DNA of 35,940 bases, from the NCBI GenBank assembly GCA_938040325.1, contig CALHXW010000207.1:1-35940 (forward strand). Direction: 5' to 3'. The notes beneath the pieces are model-generated. The model searched no databases, was not told the DNA's origin, and worked only from the letters and a program-made list of their open reading frames with translations. Every line of letters begins with the position of its first letter. The first letter of the stretch is position 1. This document shows positions 11,340 to 19,969 of the stretch, in pieces. Made by a program: the position numbers and the translations under genes. Origin of the DNA: an uncultured bacterium. Lineage in GTDB: Bacteria > Myxococcota_A > UBA9042 > PHBI01.

Positions 11340-12281
11340 ATGAACGTCTACACGAGCCTTGACGAGCTGCCGAAGATCCCGCTGGAGCCGACGGCAACGC
11401 TTGGAAACCTCGACGGTGTCCACCGCGGCCACCAGGTCATGATCAGCCGCCTGCAACAACAGGCGGAGCGGACAGGCGCGCCTACGATGGCGGTCACGTT
11501 TGAGCCGCACACTCTCAAGGTCATCCGTCCGGAGAGCGATTTTCGCCCGCTGATGACGGTCTTTGAGAAGCTTCGGCGCCTCGACGATCTTGGCGTCGAC
11601 CACGTCCTGGTGCTGCCCTTTGATCTCTCGATCGCCGAGATGACCCCGCGTGAGTTCGTCGAAGAGATCTTGTGGGAGCCGCTGAAGGTTCGCTCCATGT
11701 TCGTGGGTCCGGACTGCGCGTTCGGCAAAGGCGGGGAGGGCGACCTTCGGTTCCTCGCGTCGGAAGGACGTCGCCTCGGTTTCCATGTGGGCGTGGTCGA
11801 GCCGCTCATGCACAAGGGCAAGCGCATCTCGTCCACATGGGCACGGGAAACCCTCAGTGGCGGTCACCTCACGACACTCAATCGCATCTTGGGTCGCGAC
11901 CACATCATCAGCGGGGCTGTCGTTCGTGGCTTTCGACGCGGCCGAGAGCTTGGCTACCCCACGGCCAACATCAACACCCTCGGCACGGCACTGCCGCCCT
12001 TTGGGGTCTACGCCGGATGGGCTTACACACCGGATGGCGCCAAGCACGGCACCATGCTTAACGTCGGCAACCGCCCGACATTCGACGGGCGAGCCGTGAC
12101 GGTCGAGGCTCATATCTTCAACTACTCCGGCGATCTCTATGGCAAGGAGCTCCGGGTCGCGTTGCGTCAGCGCCTGCGAGACGAGGTGCCCTTCGAGGGG
12201 CCCGACCAGCTCAAGGCCCAGCTCCGCCGTGATGCCGTTGAAGCGCGCAAGGTTCTTGGTATCAAGCGAGCGAAGAAGTGA
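11340..12281 (+). CDS. ribF: Bifunctional riboflavin kinase / FAD synthetase
   Basis: 313 residues from ATG 11340; in-frame codons upstream extend the frame but show no family similarity. The N-terminal FMN adenylyltransferase domain has GNLDGVHRGHQ (usual GNFDGVHRGH, with Phe replaced by Leu), VTFEPHTLKVIRP and FVGPDCAFGKGGEGD (usual VGxDFRFG). The C-terminal riboflavin kinase domain has GRELGYPTANI, PPFGVYAGW, NVGNRPTFDG and VEAHIFNYSGDLYGKELRVAL. Together they convert riboflavin to FMN and FAD. No FMN riboswitch is visible upstream. The stop overlaps the aroE GTG start (GTGA), so the pair is probably translationally coupled. Confidence 0.94.
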   Translation: MNVYTSLDELPKIPLEPTATLGNLDGVHRGHQVMISRLQQQAERTGAPTMAVTFEPHTLKVIRPESDFRPLMTVFEKLRRLDDLGVDHVLVLPFDLSIAEMTPREFVEEILWEPLKVRSMFVGPDCAFGKGGEGDLRFLASEGRRLGFHVGVVEPLMHKGKRISSTWARETLSGGHLTTLNRILGRDHIISGAVVRGFRRGRELGYPTANINTLGTALPPFGVYAGWAYTPDGAKHGTMLNVGNRPTFDGRAVTVEAHIFNYSGDLYGKELRVALRQRLRDEVPFEGPDQLKAQLRRDAVEARKVLGIKRAKK

Positions 12282-13207
12282 GCAGCGCCGAGGCGCCCCC
12301 TGGCGCGCCGACCAAGGGGCTCTCGCTTGGGCTGGTTGGCCAGCGAATCCACTACAGCCTCTCGCCGCAGATCCATCACGCAGCACTGGAGAACGTCGGG
12401 CTGACGGGTACGTACAAGCTCATCGACATCGACGGCGACCAGCTCGCTGAGGTCGTTGAGCAGGTCCGGCGTGGCGAGCTCGACGGGGTCAACATCACCA
12501 CCCCGCACAAAGAGCGCGCCTTCGAGCTCGCCGACCAAGTCGAGGCTTCAACGGCTGTGCTACGTGCCATCAACACCCTCTATCGCAATGCGGCCGGCGA
12601 GGTTGTGGGGGCCAACACGGACGTGAGCGGGCTCACGCGTGTCATCCACAACGTCAACCTCGCCACCCCGCCACACATCGTGTGCGTGCTCGGTGCTGGC
12701 GGCGCGGCGCGAGCGGCCGTGATGTCTGCGCTGGAGGTCGGGGCACGCGAGGTGCGGGTCTGGAACCGCACGCCGAGTCGCGCGCGGGCTCTCGTCAACG
12801 ACCTGATTGCCACCGCCGAGGCTCGCGACGCCGAGCTCCACGCCATGGGCTCAACGGCGACCGCCGCGCGGGATGCCAACCTCATCATCCACGCAACCAG
12901 CCGCGGAACAGCCGCACATGGGATGGCCTATCGAGAAGTGAGACGCTGGGCGTCGCGCTGCTTGGAGACCGCTCCGGACGGCGCGACGATCGTCGACCTC
13001 GTCTACCGCCCGTATGTGACCGCGTGGGTCCGTGCAGCGGGCGAGCAGGGACTCTTCGCGCTCAGCGGGTTGAGTATGCTTGTGCATCAGGCAGCCGACG
13101 CGTTTGAGCGCTGGACCGGCCGAGCGCCGGATCGGAACGTGCTGCTAGAGGCTGCGGAGGCTGAGCTGGCGACCAAAGCCGTCGATCCCGCCGTGACCGA
13201 GGCGTAG
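12278..13207 (+). CDS. aroE: Shikimate 5-dehydrogenase
   Basis: 309 residues from GTG 12278, overlapping the ribF stop. AroE reduces 3-dehydroshikimate with NADPH in the chorismate pathway. Substrate domain: LVGQRIHYSLSPQIHHAAL (19-37), NITTPHKE with catalytic Lys78, and GANTDVSG with catalytic Asp115. NADP domain: VLGAGGAARAAVMSAL and VWNRTPSRA, whose Asn-Arg-Thr matches NADP(H) selection. C-terminal substrate region: GLSMLVHQAADAFERWTG. The usual NATSxGM stretch reads HATSRGTAAHGM, a mild divergence. It converges with pabB, encoded 47 bases away, which uses chorismate, the product of this pathway. Confidence 0.94.
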   Translation: MSSAEAPPGAPTKGLSLGLVGQRIHYSLSPQIHHAALENVGLTGTYKLIDIDGDQLAEVVEQVRRGELDGVNITTPHKERAFELADQVEASTAVLRAINTLYRNAAGEVVGANTDVSGLTRVIHNVNLATPPHIVCVLGAGGAARAAVMSALEVGAREVRVWNRTPSRARALVNDLIATAEARDAELHAMGSTATAARDANLIIHATSRGTAAHGMAYREVRRWASRCLETAPDGATIVDLVYRPYVTAWVRAAGEQGLFALSGLSMLVHQAADAFERWTGRAPDRNVLLEAAEAELATKAVDPAVTEA

Positions 13208-13254
13208 CCGGGCCTTCGCGCCGTATGCCGAACCTGCGCCCGGTTATGGCAGCG

Positions 13255-14613
13255 TCACGAGCGTAGCGTTGCGACAAGGGCCGCAGCTTTTTCCTCAGTC
13301 TCTTCCCACTCTCGCTCAGCGATGCTGTCGACCACGATTCCTCCGCCGGTCGAGTAGCGCAGCCGGTCGCCGTCGATGAGGCACGTGCGGATAAGGATGT
13401 TGTACGTGGCCGCGCCGGAGGCGAGATGAACGCCGACGCTGCCGGTGTAGAAGCCGCGTCGGACCGGCTCTAGGCGTTCAATCGCCTGCATCGCTGCGAC
13501 CTTAGGAGCGCCCGTGATGCTGCCTCCAGGGAAGAGCGCGCCCAAGAGGTCAAACACATCGTGTTCTTGCCGAAGCCGGCCGCAGATATCGCTGACGAGG
13601 TGGTGGACGCTCGGCAGCTGCATGACGTCAAAGAGCGAGGGAACCGTCACCGAGCCAAACTCGCAGACACGGCCGAGGTCGTTTCTGACCAGGTCGACGA
13701 TCATAACGTGCTCGGCACACTCCTTCGGATCGGTTCGAAGCTCTGCGACGGTTGCTCGATCGCGCGTCTCTTCGCCGAGTCTCTTGCGTGTGCCCTTGAT
13801 TGGGTAGCTGTGCACCAGCCGGTCGATGGGGTCGTAGTCCAGCAGGCACTCCGGTGACGACGAGGCGATCCATCGATCCTCATCATACCGCCACAGCACC
13901 CCAAGAGCCGCCGGGTTTGTAGCCCGCATCGACGCGTAGAGCGCCGCAGGCGATTGCCCCCCAAGTCGGCTCTCGAGGCGACGCGCCAGGTTCGCCTGAT
14001 AGAGGTCGCCCGCTCGAAGGCTCTCTAGTAGCCGCTGGTGGCGTCGAGCGTAGTCAGGTAGCTCCAGGTTCGATGTGAGCGGCTCGACGACTTGAAGGTG
14101 CTGGTCCGGGCCGTTGCTGGGTCGCTGCCGGATGCAGTTTAACAGCCGGGTTGCGTGTGACGGGTTGGTCGCGTGGAGCTGCCAGCGTTGGCCGTCGTAC
14201 GCAAAGAACGCCGCGTAGGTCGCCACGACCACATCCGGTGCGTCACTGTCAGCGGTCGCCACAACAGGAACCGACTCAAGGTTCCGTCCGGCGTCATACG
14301 ACAGGCCAACCACCGTCATCGGCGCCAGACACCTGCTGCCGGGTGAGGACACTGGCACGCAGCGCCGTAGCCAGTCGACGAGCCCCTGCGAGGGCAGGTC
14401 GGCAACCGCGATGCGCCGCAGTGACGTTGGAAACGCCGAGATCCGGTGTCGGCCAGGCTGGTAGGGGGGCAAGTGCTCATTTCCCCCGTCGAGCCAGACG
14501 GGTGCGTCATTCGCGCCGTCTGCAGCCTCAAAGACCGCTTTGGCGACATCGCTCGGGCTCAGCCCAGCAAGAGTGAGGTGGTGTTCGATTGCCGTCTCTG
14601 ACCTGCAAGCCAC
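13255..14613 (-). CDS. pabB: Aminodeoxychorismate synthase component I
   Basis: 452 residues. PabB converts chorismate with ammonia to 4-amino-4-deoxychorismate for folate synthesis. The decisive motif is HSYPIKGTRKR (PIKGT at 271-275): Lys marks PabB, while anthranilate synthase TrpE has PIAGT. Other chorismate-binding motifs are AGDLYQANLARR, DLVRNDLGRVCEFG, LFPGGSITGAPK, GFYTGSVG and YSTGGGIV. The N-terminal domain (1-180) is diverged. The start is taken as GTG at 14613; no strong Shine-Dalgarno decides it. The gene follows the pspA terminator on the same strand and likely has its own promoter. No glutaminase (pabA) or lyase (pabC) is adjacent. Confidence 0.92.
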   Translation of the reverse strand: MACRSETAIEHHLTLAGLSPSDVAKAVFEAADGANDAPVWLDGGNEHLPPYQPGRHRISAFPTSLRRIAVADLPSQGLVDWLRRCVPVSSPGSRCLAPMTVVGLSYDAGRNLESVPVVATADSDAPDVVVATYAAFFAYDGQRWQLHATNPSHATRLLNCIRQRPSNGPDQHLQVVEPLTSNLELPDYARRHQRLLESLRAGDLYQANLARRLESRLGGQSPAALYASMRATNPAALGVLWRYDEDRWIASSSPECLLDYDPIDRLVHSYPIKGTRKRLGEETRDRATVAELRTDPKECAEHVMIVDLVRNDLGRVCEFGSVTVPSLFDVMQLPSVHHLVSDICGRLRQEHDVFDLLGALFPGGSITGAPKVAAMQAIERLEPVRRGFYTGSVGVHLASGAATYNILIRTCLIDGDRLRYSTGGGIVVDSIAEREWEETEEKAAALVATLRS

Positions 14614-14648
14614 AGCCAGCGCGTTGCCTCACGCGACCGCCGGTGGCG

Positions 14649-14681
14649 CAAAAAAGAAGCGCGCCGGAACCCCGGCGCGCC
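14649..14681 (-). terminator. Rho-independent terminator of pspA (minus strand)
   Basis: On the minus strand a perfect 9-bp stem, GCGCGCCGG/CCGGCGCGC, with a GGTT loop is followed by TTCTTTTTT. It ends the CesT/YbjN-like-pspA transcript about 35 bases after the pspA stop and isolates pabB. Confidence 0.9.
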
Positions 14682-14716
14682 ATGTGTCAACGACGATGCG
14701 TGAGCCGCGTCGTGCG

Positions 14717-15478
14717 CTAGACATCCTCGCTGAGGAGCGCCTCGAGCTCGGCCTCGACCGACTCGGTGGCAGCCACCGGAGCAGACGACTGGACCACTGC
14801 TGGCCCCACGCCCATCTTGGCTTTCAGCGCTGCCAGCGCGTCGCTCTGAGCCGCGTCGGAGCTCTCAAGCTTGTCGAACTCGGTCGACAGCATGTCGCCA
14901 TCCATCTCGCCAGACAGCTCAACCGCGGCCTCAGCTTCGGCTTCTTGCTGCTCGACCTTCTCCTCCATCTTAGCGAAGGTATCGAAGGCGCTCGAGTCGC
15001 CCAACCCAGACATGGTGTCCTGGATCTTCTTCTGGGCCTCGGCACGTTTGGCGCGGGCGATGAGCAGGTTCTTCTTGCGGCTCGCCTCTTGGATCTTGTT
15101 GTTGAGACGCTTCAGTGCATCGCGGAGCTGCTCCGTCGCTTGCTTCTGAGCGACCCACTGGCCCTGCCAGTCACCGGCAAGGTTGTCGTGCTCTTGCTTG
15201 CGCGAGAGGGCTTGGGCCGCCAGGTCATCACGACCAGCCTTCACGGCGATCATGGCCTTCTTTTCCCACTCTTGCGCCTTCTCGAGCTCTTTCTCGTAGT
15301 GGCGCTTGAGGCGCTTCTCATCAGCGATCGCAATCGCGACTTGCTTTCGCGCCTCGAGGAACTGCTCTCGCATGTCGACGATCAGCTGGTTGAGGATCTT
15401 CTCGGGATCCTCTGCTTTGCTGATCATCGCGTTGATGTTCGACTTAACGAGCGTCGATATCCGTGACCAAATACCCAT
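14717..15478 (-). CDS. pspA: PspA/IM30 (Vipp1) family membrane-remodelling protein
   Basis: 253 residues. PspA proteins are bacterial ESCRT-III relatives that polymerise on the inner membrane and protect it under stress. The start MGIWSRISTLVKSNINAMIS is the amphipathic helix 0 and helix 1. DPEKILNQLIVDMREQF is a family signature. A long, strongly charged coiled-coil hairpin covers about residues 25-150, followed by ESCRT-like helices containing KIQDTMSGL. The C-terminus is Ala/Glu/Asp-rich with AELEALLSEDV. The normal PspF/PspB/PspC partners are absent; the co-transcribed partner is the CesT/YbjN-like gene 13 bases upstream. A terminator follows. Confidence 0.93.
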   Translation of the reverse strand: MGIWSRISTLVKSNINAMISKAEDPEKILNQLIVDMREQFLEARKQVAIAIADEKRLKRHYEKELEKAQEWEKKAMIAVKAGRDDLAAQALSRKQEHDNLAGDWQGQWVAQKQATEQLRDALKRLNNKIQEASRKKNLLIARAKRAEAQKKIQDTMSGLGDSSAFDTFAKMEEKVEQQEAEAEAAVELSGEMDGDMLSTEFDKLESSDAAQSDALAALKAKMGVGPAVVQSSAPVAATESVEAELEALLSEDV

Positions 15479-15491
15479 CTTCTTGCCCTCC

Positions 15492-15896
15492 TTAAGCCTT
15501 CTCTTCGGGGAGATCGTGGAAGGACTTCAGGTCCTCGTAGTGATCGGTGATTGCGAGCGTCAGGCCATCGATGGCCGCTTGGAACTCGTTGTAGTCCATG
15601 TTCTCGGCCTGCAGCGTCACGCCAGCGATGACCGACTGCCCCTCGATGCCGTAGGCACCTGAGATCATCTCGGACGCATTGAGCTCAAGCAAGCGCTTGC
15701 ACAGAGCGGCCACTTGCTCGGCCGCGTCCGGCAGGTCCATCAGCTTGACGCGAAACACACAGACGGGCTCCGAGTGTCGGACAACGATGTTGTCGACGTG
15801 CTCGGCGTCGTCGTGGATGATCCACATGCCGTCCTCGATGGTGTCGTAGTCGACCCCACCGCGAATCAAGTAGCCCTCAATGACGTCGTGGTCCAT
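15492..15896 (-). CDS. Small acidic CesT/YbjN-like protein, probable PspA partner
   Basis: 134 residues from ATG 15896, which has GGGAG seven bases upstream; a longer frame upstream lacks a plausible start. The protein is acidic. It alternates strands (GMWIIHDDAEHVDNIVVRHS, VCVFRVKLMDLP) with helices (AEQVAALCKRLLELNA, DYNEFQAAIDGLTLAITDHYEDL) in the order found in YbjN and type III secretion chaperone (CesT) folds: a central stretch with LLELNA and SGAYGIEGQSVIAGVTLQ is characteristic. I infer the fold from pattern, not from a search. It lies 13 bases before pspA on the same strand, so it is likely to act with PspA, perhaps as a chaperone or regulator. It has no signal peptide or membrane segment. 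Confidence 0.6.
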   Translation of the reverse strand: MDHDVIEGYLIRGGVDYDTIEDGMWIIHDDAEHVDNIVVRHSEPVCVFRVKLMDLPDAAEQVAALCKRLLELNASEMISGAYGIEGQSVIAGVTLQAENMDYNEFQAAIDGLTLAITDHYEDLKSFHDLPEEKA

Positions 15897-16052
15897 CGAC
15901 TTCTCCCGCGCAGGCGTTCGTGTGTTCGGACAGCGACACGTTTGCGGTCGCTGGCTTGTCGTCGGTGATTGCACCGACGCCCGAGTTGGGGGTATCAAGG
16001 GCGCCCTGCAACGTCAAGCCGACCCCGTTACAGCGCCACGGAGGCACCGACG

Positions 16053-16523
16053 ATGGTTCGATTTCTTACCCGTTTTTCGATGCTTGCAGCGATTGCCGTC
16101 GGCACACCTGGATGCACCGACCCGATCGCCATCGACAACGCCGTTCCGCGGCTGACGTGGCTCGCAGCAACACCCACGGACGATCCAGACATTGTCGAAC
16201 TCACCCTTTGGATCAGCGACATCGAAGGCGACACCGTCGACGTCGACGCGACCTGGCTGGCTGGCGGAGAGTCCGGCGAGGTGGCGCAAGCTCCCGGGAG
16301 CTACGGCCTCGTTGGGCTTCCGACCCGCGAAGCGCTGCTCGACCCGGTCGGCCAGCCGCACACGGTCTTGTGGGACGTGTCTGACGTGCCCAGCGGCGAC
16401 GTCTCGCTTCGGCTGGTTCCCGACGATCGCCCCTATGAGAACGAGGGACTCGGCGTAGAGGTCACAACGCCAGCGTTCGACCTTGGGGTCGGGCTGCCGG
16501 AAGCGATCTCGCTCAGCGAGTGA
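16053..16523 (+). CDS. Putative lipoprotein of unknown function
   Basis: 156 residues from ATG 16053, preceded by GGAGG at 16040-16044 with good spacing; in-frame codons upstream are ignored. The N-terminus MVRFLTRFSMLAAIAVGTPGC looks like a lipoprotein signal, with Cys21 as the candidate lipidated residue, although Pro at -2 is unusual. The mature part (about 135 residues) is Asp/Val/Thr-rich and beta-like, with no cysteine and no recognised motif, for example PDIVELTLWISDIEGDTVDVDATW, resembling a single immunoglobulin-type domain. It diverges from the pspA operon across 156 bases and converges with parA. No function can be named. Confidence 0.55.
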   Translation: MVRFLTRFSMLAAIAVGTPGCTDPIAIDNAVPRLTWLAATPTDDPDIVELTLWISDIEGDTVDVDATWLAGGESGEVAQAPGSYGLVGLPTREALLDPVGQPHTVLWDVSDVPSGDVSLRLVPDDRPYENEGLGVEVTTPAFDLGVGLPEAISLSE

Positions 16524-16703
16524 CGTCGGCGCTTAGCGCCTCGACCAGCGCCAAGCGCTGCGTGCCGTCCGTCGCGCGACGGGCGCTGCGTCCGGTGCGC
16601 CGCGTCGGCTCGGTGGGCACTAGCAGCGTTGCCGGGAAACGAGAAGTCTGATGACGCGCGTGATGTGCTCAATGCGGGTTGAGAGGCGCAGCTCCTGTCG
16701 ATC

Positions 16704-17564
16704 TTAGGCCCGGTCGGCGATCCGCGTCACGACCTCGTCGGCGAGGTCGTTGTAAGCGACGGCGCCCGACGAGCGCGGGTCAAAGCGGCCGACTGAGGTT
16801 CCTGCCAGCTGCGCCTGGGCGAGCGTCGTGTTGATTGGAATCCGCTGGGGTAGCACGTGGCGGGCGAAGCGCTCGAGGGTCGCCTCAACCGCCTCGTTGA
16901 CCTTCTGGTTTCGCCCGTCGTAGCGCGTGCGAAGGATACCGAGGACGTGGATGTGGTGGTCGAGGGCATCTTCGATGGTCTCGATCGTGTGGAAGATGTC
17001 GTCGACGCCCTCCACGCTGAGCGTGCTCATGTCGCAGGGTACGAGCAGCCAGTCGGCTGCGAGCAGTGCGTTGGTTGTCAGTGTCCCGAGGTTCGGCGGG
17101 CAGTCGATGATGACGACATCGAAGTGGGTCCGAGCGATCTTCATCGCGCCCTTGAGCAGAAACTCCTTGCCGATGCGACCGGCCATCACGCCCTCCGTCG
17201 CGCCCAGCATCTTATCGGACGGCACGACGCTGAGGCCGGGGATCTTGGTCGGCAGAGCGAGCTCCAGGACGTCACGGCGCTTGCCCAAGAGGACGCCGGT
17301 GAGGCTGTCGCCAACCACACCTTGGAGCTCGGCGTGTAGCGCGGCGGCGCAGTGCCCCTGACCATCCATGTCGATGAGCAGGACCTTCTTGCCGTGGTTT
17401 GTCGCCAGGCCAGCTGCCAGGTTGACCGCTGTGGTGGTCTTGCCGACGCCGCCTTTCTGGGCGCAGACAGCGATCACCTCTGCGCGCCGGTGACCACGCT
17501 CGAGCCCGCTGCGCTGGTCTTTTGCGAGGATGCGTCGAATGCCGGTGGGGATGAGGCCGCTCAT
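16704..17564 (-). CDS. Orphan ParA/MinD-family ATPase
   Basis: 286 residues. The deviant Walker A CAQKGGVGKTTTAVNLAAGLA begins near residue 34 (KGGVGKTT 37-44), followed by LLIDMDGQGHCAAAL, DVVIIDCPPNLG and PCDMSTLSVEGVDD. ParA ATPases position DNA or protein cargo by ATP-dependent dimerisation on DNA. The N-terminal extension of about 28 residues is basic (IRRILAKDQRSGLERGHRRAE). No ParB or parS-like site is adjacent, so it is unlikely to be the chromosome partition gene itself; orphan ParA proteins commonly position chemotaxis arrays, motility machines or other cargo. GGAG lies before the ATG. An inverted repeat at 17605-17625 is a possible operator. Confidence 0.85.
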   Translation of the reverse strand: MSGLIPTGIRRILAKDQRSGLERGHRRAEVIAVCAQKGGVGKTTTAVNLAAGLATNHGKKVLLIDMDGQGHCAAALHAELQGVVGDSLTGVLLGKRRDVLELALPTKIPGLSVVPSDKMLGATEGVMAGRIGKEFLLKGAMKIARTHFDVVIIDCPPNLGTLTTNALLAADWLLVPCDMSTLSVEGVDDIFHTIETIEDALDHHIHVLGILRTRYDGRNQKVNEAVEATLERFARHVLPQRIPINTTLAQAQLAGTSVGRFDPRSSGAVAYNDLADEVVTRIADRA

Positions 17565-17896
17565 GGTCGCTCCGTGCGTTTGGCCGGCTGCGCCGGTGTC
17601 TTGACGCCGCGACTCTAACGCGGCGCGTCACAGTCGGCCACAAAATCGACCGTCTCGCGTCGTATCGGGTCCTGCCATCTGGGCGCGAGCGGGTTGCCGG
17701 GCCGCCGCGGGCGACGGTACGGGCCCCTGCGCGTTGCGTAAGTCAGCGGTTTCCCGAATCGCGCACGGGCCGATGGGACCTGATGAACCTGACACATTCC
17801 TTGCTCGAATGTCGGTGGTGGGTAGGGTGTGGCGGATGGCCGAGCGAGGTTCGTGCGTTGTCTCCCAGCACACCCTCGGCTTCAGGTGAACGACGG
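17565..17896. other. 332-bp divergent intergenic region between parA and the L,D-transpeptidase gene
   Basis: No gene can be supported. Translated frames have biased composition and no family match. It must carry the promoters of both genes. A weak candidate for the plus strand is TTGCTC (17801) with TAGGGT (17823) 16 bases later. The palindrome at 17605-17625 lies close to parA. Otherwise I see nothing. Confidence 0.5.
17605..17625. promoter_or_regulatory. Perfect inverted repeat upstream of parA
   Basis: CGCCGCG and CGCGGCG flank ACTCTAA, 40 bases before the parA start. There is no T-run, so it is not a terminator. It could be an operator, or simply a GC-rich hairpin. Confidence 0.3.
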
Positions 17897-19969
17897 ATGA
17901 TGAAACGACGATTGATGACGACTCTGGCCTTGTCTGCCGCGCTGGCGTGGAGCGCATCCGGCTGCAAGGGCGAAAACGCCGCCAAGCCTGGACCGGCCGA
18001 GGGTGCTGGCGTGGCCGCTGGTGAGGCGCCTGCCCCGACAGCAGGCACGAACGCGCCGAACGTGGCAGCGGACCGCCCGGTCGTGAAGGTCGAGCCACCC
18101 AAGCCGCCGGAACCCCCGAAGCCGCCTCCGGTTGAACGCGGCAAAGTCGTGGCTGCTGTGCAGAGCTTCGCGGCCGAGTACGGCAAGCAGGAGCAAGCGT
18201 TCGCAGCGCGTTACCCCGAAGAGTTCAAGGCGGCTCTGTCGCGTCTTTCGTGGTTCAAGAAGCTGTCGACACGCGCCTACGAAGAGCGCAACTACAAGCC
18301 GATCTTCAGCGATGGGTCGTCGCTTTACCCTGCGGCGACCCAGATGGAGACGATGCTTGGCACGCTCTACGACCACGCGATTCCGACGCTTCCGTACAAA
18401 ACGGAAGAGCTTAAGGCCCAGCGCAAGCGGCTCGACGAGTCGCTGGCCGCCCATGCGGCGTCGTTGGTCATCGAGGGCGACGAGCGACGCGCTTGGGACC
18501 TCATGGACAAGCTCAGGGCGACTCCAGCAGCGGATGAGGCTGCCGTCTTGGCGGCGGTTGAGACGGCTGGTTTTGCCGACGCTGACATCGCTCACTTCGA
18601 CGCCGCCTCCAAGCGGCTAAACACGATGTTTGCGACCAAGCAGGCCGCGAGTGACGCCATACGCGACTACGATGTCGCGCTGCTCTGGCGGTACTACCGA
18701 CTCATCTACGACATGCGGTTTCGGATGGAGGCCCATCCATTTCACGCGGTCCGAAGCGACGGGCCAGGCGTGAGCGCAGCGGCCGAGCAGATCTTCAACA
18801 TCTACAAAGCCACAGACTTCAATGCGCTCGAGACGAAGCTTCGAGAGCTTGAGCCGCGGATACCAGAGTACCGTCAGACGATGGCGGCTCTCAAAGAGTA
18901 CCGCCAGTTCGTAGGGACCCACTCGGTCTTGCCGTCGCGGGTCCAGCGGGCTCGGCGAAACCGTCGCCACAAGACGGTACCGGCGCTGAAAGAGCGGCTC
19001 TTCAACGAGAACTTCTACAACGGCGACACCACCTCGCAGCTCTATGACGACGAGCTGGTCGAAGCGGTTAAGCTCTACCAAGAGACCCACCAGCTAAGCG
19101 TCGGCGGGCTCGTGGATGGGATGACGTTCCGCTCCCTCAACATCCCGTTCACGAAACGGGTTCGTCAGATCGAGCTGTCGCTTCAGCGCCATCGCGAGAG
19201 TGAGCTGCACCAGGGCGCTTGGCGCTTCGGTGACGTCAACTACCGAGGGCGCGTCAACGTCCCGGAGTTCATTGCACGCTTCTACTCAGGCAACGACGTT
19301 GTACGGAAGCACAAGGTCGTCGTCGGCAACAACAAGGTTGAGGTCGACGAGAAGACGGGCAAGAAGGGCTTCTTCAACCACACCCGGATGTTCACGGCCG
19401 AGATGCGCACGATCGTCATGAACCCGACCTGGAAGGTGCCGCGTCGCATCAAAGAGCAGGAGCTTGACCTCAACCTGATGGACGAGCCGGACTACTACGA
19501 GAAGCACAACTACGAGGTGAAGATCCTCAACGACGGACGCGAGCAGGTCGTGCAGAAGCCGGGGCCAAACAACGCACTCGGCCTAGTGAAGTTCCTCTTT
19601 CCCAACGACTTCGCTATCTACATGCACGACACGCCCAAGAAGCGTTTCTTCCGCCAGCGCATCCGTGCCTACAGCCACGGCTGCATGCGCACCGAGAATC
19701 CGCTGGAGCTGGCCAAGTGGATCCTGACCGAGGTCAACGATGTCTCGCCAACCCGGTTTCGTCGGGTCCGTGACAGCCTCAAGGAGACCGGCATTCGGCT
19801 CGACATCACGATTCCCATCACGATCGACTACAACACGATCGCTATCCATGAGTCCGGCCGCCCGATGTTCCTCGCTGACATCTACAAGTACGATGCTGAC
19901 TACTTTGACGGAAGGACCCCGTACTCGCAGCCGCATCCGTTCCGCATGACGAAGCTGGCACGGCTGTGA
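17897..19969 (+). CDS. L,D-transpeptidase lipoprotein of the YcbB/LdtD type
   Basis: 690 residues from ATG 17897. The N-terminus MMKRRLMTTLALSAALAW is followed by SASGC, a lipobox, so the protein is probably membrane-anchored in the periplasm. A Pro/Ala/Lys linker (about 25-80) leads to a large helical scaffold domain, then a peptidoglycan-binding domain (YDDELVEAVKLYQETHQL). The YkuD catalytic domain ends with HDTPKKRFF and YSHGCMR (His594, Cys596 nucleophile). Order and length fit YcbB, which forms 3-3 peptide crosslinks and links proteins to peptidoglycan. Long loops near residue 500-560 (VEVDEKTGKKGFF) resemble the substrate capping loop. It is followed without a gap by a 78-aa gene. Confidence 0.9.
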   Translation: MMKRRLMTTLALSAALAWSASGCKGENAAKPGPAEGAGVAAGEAPAPTAGTNAPNVAADRPVVKVEPPKPPEPPKPPPVERGKVVAAVQSFAAEYGKQEQAFAARYPEEFKAALSRLSWFKKLSTRAYEERNYKPIFSDGSSLYPAATQMETMLGTLYDHAIPTLPYKTEELKAQRKRLDESLAAHAASLVIEGDERRAWDLMDKLRATPAADEAAVLAAVETAGFADADIAHFDAASKRLNTMFATKQAASDAIRDYDVALLWRYYRLIYDMRFRMEAHPFHAVRSDGPGVSAAAEQIFNIYKATDFNALETKLRELEPRIPEYRQTMAALKEYRQFVGTHSVLPSRVQRARRNRRHKTVPALKERLFNENFYNGDTTSQLYDDELVEAVKLYQETHQLSVGGLVDGMTFRSLNIPFTKRVRQIELSLQRHRESELHQGAWRFGDVNYRGRVNVPEFIARFYSGNDVVRKHKVVVGNNKVEVDEKTGKKGFFNHTRMFTAEMRTIVMNPTWKVPRRIKEQELDLNLMDEPDYYEKHNYEVKILNDGREQVVQKPGPNNALGLVKFLFPNDFAIYMHDTPKKRFFRQRIRAYSHGCMRTENPLELAKWILTEVNDVSPTRFRRVRDSLKETGIRLDITIPITIDYNTIAIHESGRPMFLADIYKYDADYFDGRTPYSQPHPFRMTKLARL

